Part shown: positions 57,803 through 64,000 of the stretch, piece after piece
Layout of the letters: each line of letters starts with the position of its first letter
Numbering within the stretch: the first letter of the stretch is position 1
Origin: Antedon mediterranea
Taxonomy: Eukaryota; Echinodermata; Crinoidea; Comatulida; Antedonidae
Assembly: GCF_964355755.1 (NCBI RefSeq)
Contig: NC_092670.1
Span: forward strand, 32,971,795-33,035,794
Direction of reading: 5' to 3'
DNA length: 64,000 bases
Translations under genes and position numbers: made by a program
The notes under the pieces: model-generated
Database searches by the model: none
Told to the model about the DNA's origin: nothing
The model's input: only the letters and a program-made list of their open reading frames with translations

Positions 57803-57846
57803 GAGGCGCCTTGAAGCTAAGATGGTTCCATCTTGTAAGGCGCCTC
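57803..57846 (+). other. 3' UTR hairpin of the LINE
   Basis: GAGGCGCCTT (57803-57812) pairs perfectly with AAGGCGCCTC (57837-57846), and inside it AAGATGG (57819-57825) pairs with CCATCTT (57828-57834). It sits 15 bases before AATAAA and the tail, where many LINE-encoded RTs recognise their RNA. Confidence 0.75.
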
Positions 57847-57890
57847 TGTGTAATATACTGAATAAAAAAAAAAAAAAAAAAAAAAAAAAA

Positions 57891-58022
57891 CGACAATGTA
57901 TTAGTCCTGCGGTACGTGCATTTGAAATCGCCATATTTTTTACCCTGAAATTACTGTGTATTCGAGAACCATCTGTGGGCACGACCTAGATGGTACGCGA
58001 GCGAAGCGAGCGTACCATCTAG
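57891..58022 (+). mobile_element. Helitron H2 3'-end fragment
   Basis: Contains TCCTGCGGTACGTGCATTTG, TCGAGAACCATCTGTGGGCACGACCTAG and the complete terminal palindrome with CTAG at 58019-58022 followed by T. It is truncated on its 5' side by the LINE poly(A) tail. Confidence 0.7.
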
Positions 58023-60046
58023 TAAATACAATTTTACATAAGTGCATTTATTTATACAAATATAATCTGATGTGTGAAATGCAGAGTATAAATACATTAT
58101 AATTCTAGAGCCACGAAATATCGAAAACGAAACTGAAATATCTTTCAGTATTGCATCAATGAACTATAATAACATGCGTATGTGAATATTATCATTTCAA
58201 TCGACTTAAGCCTTGGTGACATAATGTTTGCATTAGCGTGAAGAAAATAACTTTAAATTCAAGTCATTTGCGTTGTCACAGTCGACGTAGAAATTCGGTT
58301 CTTCTTAAACCTCTTCTTAAAACATTCGTTTATCTACGAAACGATAAAATACCAGTATTATTATAATTGAATTAAATAGCAATCGTACAATCGTTTTCTT
58401 ATACCAAATACATAATAAAAGTCTAAAAGATTTAATCTTCGTAAACTTGAATCGGAACATTATCATAGTGAGGTAATCTACTGTACGAATAATTGTACGA
58501 GATGTGAGAAGGATGCCTGAGTAAAAACTGGTTTTGAGTTATCATGTCTTTTTTTTAGCAAAACTACCTACTCCCAAAATATGATCCTAAATATACTACA
58601 ATTTGTCATGCGCCACCTGGTTTAGAATATTTTGGTTTCTGTTGTAATCTTACTGTAGGCTTAAACAGCAAAAATGGTAATAATACCTCGTTATCAAGTA
58701 GACAGTAGATGACGAATATAAATAAGCCTTGGCATCCGTTCAACACGTTGAATATGTAATCAACAAATGTTGTGTCAGAACTGACAGCGAATGGTCCAAT
58801 GAGCCACGTGGTACCCATTAGAGGTAGAAGCATTGCAGTTCCTTTGGTTGCTTTCCTGTACATTTTAATAAGACTTGTAATTAATTGAAATTCTAACGTA
58901 TATCTAACGAACAATATTCTATAAAGTTGATTAATGTAATGGACATTGTAATTTTAAAATTATTTCTAACCTCAACTGTTTAAATGTAGTTTTCTCTCCT
59001 GTTGATTTTCCTACCATGTTTCCAGATCTTTTGTAGATTGTCAAGACAACGTAGATCAAAATAGCTGTATTAATCTAAAAAAATGTACAGTTGATTTTTA
59101 ATTTGAGGTTGGGATTTCATAATAACAGCAACATTAGTGTATAGGCCTATTTGTTTTTGGTATTGACCACGAAATAATTACGCAGTAATGGTGCGGTCTT
59201 TGGTTTATTTCGCATGACCAAAGAAAACAGGTTAAAATCTTATTCGAAAGACGGTATCATCTCAACAAATTATATTTTGTCTCCAGTGATCTTTCTCCCT
59301 CGCCATTTATGTATACATACTTAACTGTCATGTTAATTGGTCTTACCAAAGCAATACATGCTGCGGGTGCTACAAACGTCCATATCATGCCTGTTTCTGG
59401 ACTGAGCCAACATCTAGAATAACAATTTCAAAAAGCACAATTGAAATAACATTAAATAGAAGAACTTCAGTGATGCATTGGCTACTACCTATTATTATCT
59501 TATTACTGAACCGTAATGTGAACATAAACCATTATAAAAAAAAAAAGAAAAACAAAGAAAACTTACAGGCTATCGACATTAAACTTAGAAGCAAATGCAC
59601 CAACAGAAATCGCAACGATCACAAAGGAAACTCCATAACAGATTATGAAATAATACCGTAGTAGGTAAAAGTTGGCGTTACTTGACATAGAAAGCTTAGA
59701 CTGTAAGTATACTGCTTCTGCGCACATCCAAGTAAATGTATTAAGTGATGTGAAATGTAGGAAAATGCTTATGCATTTACAAACAATCTAAAAAACGTTA
59801 TTATAATGAAACACGTTGGCTTAGTTTAATAAATGTAAAGTGTTATTTAAACAAGAAATATTTCTTACAAGAAACGCCGCTCGACTCATTGACAATTTGA
59901 ATTATTATTTTTTCTTAATTAAATTATGCTTTTATTGATATTTCAATTAATAAATTAAAAAACAGTGATTATTATCAATACTTGTTTGCTTAACAATCTG
60001 TAAACATCTGAAATGCTCTATTTGGTTACGTTGTTTGTTCATGTAA
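58023..60046. repeat. Segmental duplicate of 1860-3950
   Basis: Colinear with gene A 3' region, very similar in exons and introns, until the match breaks at about 60040 where the Harbinger element begins. Confidence 0.75.
58259..59787 (-). pseudogene. Gene C: last five exons of an adhesion GPCR
   Basis: Minus-strand exons 59567-59787 (TM3-4, 221 bp), 59347-59413 (67 bp), 58971-59074 (104 bp), 58687-58855 (TM6-7, 169 bp) and 58259-58333 (tail, TGA) have exactly the lengths of genes A and B, open frames and canonical splice sites. TM6-7 reads KGTAMLLPLMGTTW and VLNGCQGLFIFVIY. No TM2, GPS or ectodomain exon is found between 59788 and the window end, which is occupied by a PIF/Harbinger transposon. 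Either the transposon sits in the TM2-TM3 intron of a complete gene continuing to the right, or this is a truncated duplicate of gene A; I cannot decide. Confidence 0.65.
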
Positions 60047-60364
60047 AGCCTGGTTTCCAGTCGACGTAAGACTTGCTTCCGCTTACGATTGCGTCGTTTT
60101 CTTACGATTACGCTTGCGTTCCGATCAGTAGACCAAAAACTAACGTCGACACAAAATTGTCATAATCGCGTTGGACCGCAAACATTTAGATTATTACATG
60201 TGCTGATTCCGTCGTTACGAAAGTTGAATTTATCGCAAGTCTGTCCTTCTTGCGCTTACGTCGAGTTGAATTTTTTCCTTGCGACAACACTGGCTCATAC
60301 ATTCCTCGCGAAAAGAGAGGAGGCCATTTTCCAAAACATAAACAGTGAGCAGTGAGATTTCAAT

Positions 60365-63363
60365 ATGGTTATTCGTAGGAGAGGACGTGAGTTGGCCAAA
60401 AAGATACTTTATTTAAGAATATTAACGAGAAGGATTAAGAGGAGAAAGGAGTTGAACAAAGCACCAAGAATCCACAAGTTCTGGGAGAGGAAAGTGCTAA
60501 AAGAAAGAATAGAGTTCGGGCAGTACCATACATTATTTAAGACACTGATAAAAAACGACAGAGAATGGTTTTTTAGGTAGGCCTATACTATCTTTTTAGG
60601 CCTAGGCCTAGTCTAGATGTTTAATTGTAATTTGCATTTATAATTATAATGTTTACCTAGGTCTAGGCCTAGGATATATGGATTTTTTAAGGCCATGGAT
60701 TGGTCTAGGCTAGGCCTAGTTATTATATTTAGCTAGGCCTAGTTAGTAGAGTACATCATACATGGACCTGGCTAAAGATGAAGGTCACAGTTCATTTCAG
60801 CCGCCGAGCTGGCGTCTATATAAAGACGATGGTGAGTAAAATAGGCCTAGCTAGGTTAGGATAGGCCTATATAGGCTTACAGTATTCAGGCCTATATGCT
60901 ATGATCAAGACACTCCTAGACAGATCTTTATTCTAGGCTAGTAAAGTAGGTAGGTTACTACAACTAGAATCCAGTCCACACATGGTCTACACTACTACTA
61001 CTGTACACCCATCTACAGTGGTAGCCTAGAGAAGTACTAAACGGATAGGAAGTATGTATTACTCCTACTGTTGTTTTTTTGTTGAAAAATTAAAATCTAA
61101 ATTGATTAAATAGTGCATACAGTACACAATGAACAATTGTAGTCTAAATAAAATATCCCAAACAAAGTGCATTTATTGCCATAGAAGATTGAATACATAA
61201 TCACAAATCATGAATTAACTTTGACATTTGGCAAATCAATTCTGTTATTACTTCTTAAAATAGTCACGGAACAATTGCATAATTTGTAGTTCCATATCTT
61301 CCTTGTCTTCCTCGTTTACTCTTCGCATTTTCTTTGCTACCATCGTGCCGAATGTATCGGCTTCGTCTTCTTCTCCGCTTCCCTTAATCAGATCTATAAG
61401 GTCACTGTCTGTTACCCCACTCTCAACCTGAACAATTGAAATTAATGAAAGATTTTGACATTTCTATCTAAAAACAAATTTCAAATTTTCCACACTCTTC
61501 TAGCACTGTTTATTCAACAACAAAAAATAGGTATGCTTTTGCAAATTCATGATTATTTTAATATGCTATGTGAGAATACCTACATGCTTTTCTGTTTTGG
61601 AACATTTTCCTTTTGGCGTCTTTGACCAAGCTTTTTTAACCACTGCTGAAAATTAAAACAAAAAAGCTTCGGTAATTTTGCAGCTTGGCATGACATTATG
61701 TCTGGAAACGCCATAGTACTGCTTATCATTATCAACACACAACTTTTTAGTACAATAGTAAATTACCAATATTGATATATAGTAATGATTTAAATACTTA
61801 CGGTTCGGTCTTTCGACTGTCCTCTTGACTACTAAAAAGAAAAACAAATTAAAGTGTAGTTTCAGATATACATGAATTTCTTGAATAGGTGATGGCCTAG
61901 GAATAGTGGTGCACCTGCCCACCCATTCTAGCATAATAACACTTTGTATTATATTGTTAACTATCATGATTGAATATTTACCTCTTGTAACATCAGCTTT
62001 TATTTGGGCAGCATCTGCTGAACCTTCTTCTTCCAGACTTCCTTCATATCCTGCAAAAGCCCCTTCCAAGTCGTCCGAGACATTATCCAATAAGTCGGCT
62101 TCTTCTGTTTCATTTTGCAACTCAGTACCTTCTCCTAAAATTACAATAAATAATGTTTCTTTTTTATTTTTAAGCCTTAAAAGTATGTAGTGTTGGTACA
62201 AACTATTTTGTAGTAATGTGAATGTAAAATGTCATTTTTTGTTATTTATAATTTTGTTTATTGTCTTCAGGTATTTAAGGATGACGCCGGAAAGATTTAG
62301 TCATCTTCTGTCTGCGGTTGAGCCCTATCTAAAGATAAGACAAGACAGAGGTCGTACTGCAATTTCAGCAGAAGAAAGGCTTGTGATAACTTTGCGTTAT
62401 CTGGCAACGGGTGACTCGATGGCATCACAAACATTTAACTTTCGGGTTGGTCGTGCAACAGTTTCTAACATAATCCGGGAAGTTTGTGATTCAATTTGGA
62501 CAGCTTTAAATAAGAAATACCTAAGGCTACCATCAAGTGAGAGTGAATGGATGGCAATTGCAGAAAAATTTGAAAGTGATTGGAATGTCCCTCATGCGAT
62601 TGGTGCAGTAGACGGTAAGCACATTGCTATCGAGTGTCCCAAATTTGGCGGCTCGATGTACTATAACTATAAAGGCTTTCATAGTACAGTATTAATGGCA
62701 ATTTGTGATGCCAGTTACTCATTTGTATGGACAAGCATTGGCTCATATGGGCGGGATAATGATGCCGCTATTTTTGGTGCGTCATCATTTTTCAAAAGAG
62801 CTGATTTTGGAACGCTAAAGCTGCCACCACCATCGGTTGTGGGTGGTCAACAATTGCCTTATGTTTTATTAGGGGATGATATATTTCCTCTTAAAACTTG
62901 GTTAATAAAACCATATGGTGGCAACAATTTGACTGATGAAGAGGAAGTGGCAAATTATAGGACATCGAGAGGACGCCGAACCATCGAAAACACCTTTGGT
63001 GTAATGGCTGCAAGGTGGCGCATATTTAGGCGTCCTATAAGAGCAAATATTGAAACTGTTGACCAGATTACAAAAGCTGTAATCTGCCTACACAATTACC
63101 TAATGCAAACTGATAACGCACACTACATACCCAGCGGGTTTGTTGACAGCTGGAGCAATGGAGAATTTAAAGAAGGGGAATGGCGCAGTGTTGTGCAAGA
63201 TGATGAAACTGGCCTTCAAAATATAAGAAGGGTGGGGTCAAACAATTATACGGCTACTGCCAAAGAAACAAGAGATAGGTTTCGAGACTACTTTAACAGC
63301 CAGGAAGGTGCTGTTCCTTGGCAGTATGATGTGGTACACAATTGCGGTCCTTTGGCATCTTAA
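60365..63363 (+). CDS. PIF/Harbinger transposase (two exons)
   Basis: Exon 1 60365-60576 starts at ATG (MVIRRRGREL) and ends DREWFF at a GTAGGC donor; exon 2 62271-63363 starts after GTCTTCAG as RYLRMTPERFSHLL and ends TAA. Together they give 1305 bp, 434 residues, in frame. The DDE_4-type catalytic triad is visible: IGAVDGKHIAI (Asp), VLLGDDIFPLKTW (Asp) and RGRRTIENTFG (Glu), with NYKGFHS and GSYGRDNDA between, and an N-terminal helix-turn-helix-like segment (FNFRVGRATVSNIIREV). Length and motifs are normal for the family, with no lesions, so the enzyme may be active. A poly(A) signal AATAAA is at 63615. It cuts and joins the transposon ends in the nucleus, usually with the partner protein encoded on the other strand. 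Confidence 0.85.
60585..60900. repeat. TAGGCCTA-rich stretch in transposase intron
   Basis: Dense AGGCCTAGGCCTA-type words like those at 20780-20990; simple sequence, no coding except the candidate exon at 60762-60831. Confidence 0.5.
60762..60831 (+). CDS. Candidate orphan first exon
   Basis: ATG at 60762 opens MDLAKDEGHSSFQPPSWRLY and ends KDD at a strong GTGAGT donor in phase 1. Composition looks coding and differs from its repeat-rich surroundings. The transposase exon 2 requires phase 2, so it cannot be an alternative first exon to that acceptor. Partner exons are unknown. Confidence 0.3.
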
Positions 63364-64000
63364 AAGTGTTGTTAGTAAATTGTTTAAAATAAGTATTTGT
63401 TAAAAATAATCTTCCTGTTTTGTAAATAATCTATATGACCTTTTTTTTAATCTATATTCAAATATGGTCGTCTGTGTAATTTTGAATATTGACGAATCTT
63501 GTTTATTGAAGAAAAAAATAACAATGTTGTAGTTTATGCTTGCTATAACTTGCATTCATAATTATTTTTTGTTTTTTTGTCCTAGTACTATGGTTTACAT
63601 TTCCAAACATTCCAAATAAAATAGTTATTTCTTTCCTATCTTTGCTAAATAGATTTTACATGAGCAAAAATTATTTAAATATATTGCTGATGTTGCAGAA
63701 CGTTAATAAATATTTATATTTGATTGCTACTTGAAGATGTTATTAAATGTTGTTAATGAGATATTGAGATGTAAAATTACTTTTATTAGTTTATCCTCCT
63801 TTCAAATAGTGTGATAAAAAATTTAGTGTGTGCTGGTTGATAAATACAATTATTTACCTGAGTCGTCAAAGTCCAGCTCCAACACTTGTTGAGTTTCGGA
63901 AAGAAGCCGTATGCATTCAGATGAAGCTTCTGACTCGGTTAATGAAATTGACATTTCTTCAGACTCTAGTGTCTTCCTATGATTTATATGTTTAATCAAC
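61248..64000 (-). CDS. Harbinger partner protein (acidic, BESS-like C-terminus), partial
   Basis: Minus-strand exons that splice plausibly: from about 64000 to 63857 (SECIRLLSETQQVLELDFDD; continues off window), 61984-62136 (GEGTELQNETEEADLLDN, highly acidic), a short one near 61807-61836, 61584-61646 (KKAWSKTPKGKCSKTEKH) and 61248-61427 (ADTFGTMVAKKMRRV, ELQIMQLFRDYF, stop TAA). The C-terminus resembles the BESS-type dimerisation segment of the MADF/Myb-like proteins that accompany PIF/Harbinger transposases and help them enter the nucleus and bind ends. The DNA-binding N-terminus would be to the right of the window. Exact borders of the two short exons are uncertain. Confidence 0.55.
63364..63856. 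other. Transposase 3' UTR / partner-gene intron
   Basis: AT-rich, with AATAAA signals at 63615 and near 63705; no exon recognised on either strand. Confidence 0.45.

Larger units (their letters stand above)
54724..57890 (+). mobile_element. 5'-truncated non-LTR retrotransposon, intact EN-RT frame, poly(A)
   Basis: Coding homology begins mid-endonuclease at about 54730, where the duplicated flank stops, and the copy ends in AATAAA plus about 26 A at 57865-57890. The 3' UTR carries a strong two-part hairpin at 57803-57846. The 3' flank is a piece of Helitron H2. Confidence 0.8.
60047..64000 (+). mobile_element. PIF/Harbinger DNA transposon (right end off window)
   Basis: Homology of the gene C intron ends at ATGTAA, and new sequence starts AGCCTGGTTTCCAGTCGACG. 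A 3 bp TAA target and a start of this kind fit PIF/Harbinger, but the right terminus lies outside, so the boundary is provisional. The first 220 bp repeat the word CTTACG or its inverse several times (subterminal sites). Inside are a spliced transposase on the plus strand and a spliced acidic partner protein on the minus strand. Confidence 0.75.

Noticed and set aside
60089-60355. 88-codon plus-strand frame before the transposase
   Set aside because: It overlaps the presumed TIR and subterminal repeats of Harbinger and ends before the transposase ATG; composition follows the CTTACG repeats.
62218-62270. Using the ATG at about 62218-62230 as the transposase start
   Set aside because: The 53 bases before 62271 are an intron end with polypyrimidine tract and CAG; splicing from exon 1 gives the family's normal N-terminus in frame.
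1-64000. tRNA or rRNA genes
   Set aside because: No cloverleaf with A and B boxes or rRNA core sequence was recognised on reading both strands; a tRNA scan would be decisive.

Overview
This is AT-rich animal nuclear DNA with short exons, GT-AG introns and dense transposable elements. It most likely comes from a marine deuterostome invertebrate. An echinoderm is my best guess, from the receptor domain mix, the many GGCCTA-type short repeats and two Ty3/gypsy elements with the integrase-before-reverse-transcriptase order known from deuterostome Gmr1-like elements. No sequence search was possible, so the taxon is an inference.

The backbone is a minus-strand tandem family of multi-exon adhesion GPCRs with the architecture signal peptide - C-type lectin (CTLD) - HYR - GAIN/GPS - seven TM - short basic tail. 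From left to right: a first exon of gene 0 (612-678) whose remainder lies off the left edge; gene A (2104-23337), with all domains but a stop codon in TM1 and a frameshift in the lectin domain; a decayed first exon at 30.1 kb; gene B (36066-44843), for which I could assemble an 18-exon, 716-codon open reading frame with consistent phases; a solitary first exon at 54.5 kb; and gene C (58259-59787), the last five exons of another copy. The 54.3-60.05 kb block is a segmental duplicate of 0.36-3.95 kb, carrying the first exon of one gene and the 3' end of the next.

Everything else is mostly mobile DNA inserted in introns and between genes. There are two related Helitron-like families (called H1 and H2 here; TC...palindrome-CTAG ends, A|T targets); a Helentron/DINE-like family with CGGT/CTGT microsatellites between subterminal inverted repeats; a 1.17 kb TIR element with 9 bp target duplication and a second TIR element nested inside it; a 0.93 kb long-inverted-repeat element; three non-LTR retrotransposon copies plus a retroposon with an 11 bp target duplication; two defective gypsy elements (31029-35509 plus strand, 47956-53018 minus strand); and at the right end a PIF/Harbinger transposon (60047 to beyond 64000) with an apparently intact transposase interleaved with its antisense partner gene.

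The receptors would sit in the plasma membrane with a sugar-binding-type ectodomain, so a pattern-recognition or adhesion role is plausible but inferred. The transposons have shaped the array: Helitrons lie 30 bp upstream of the gene B start codon and inside its GAIN intron, a LINE and a microsatellite element split the lectin exons of gene A, and Harbinger separates gene C from whatever encodes its N-terminus.
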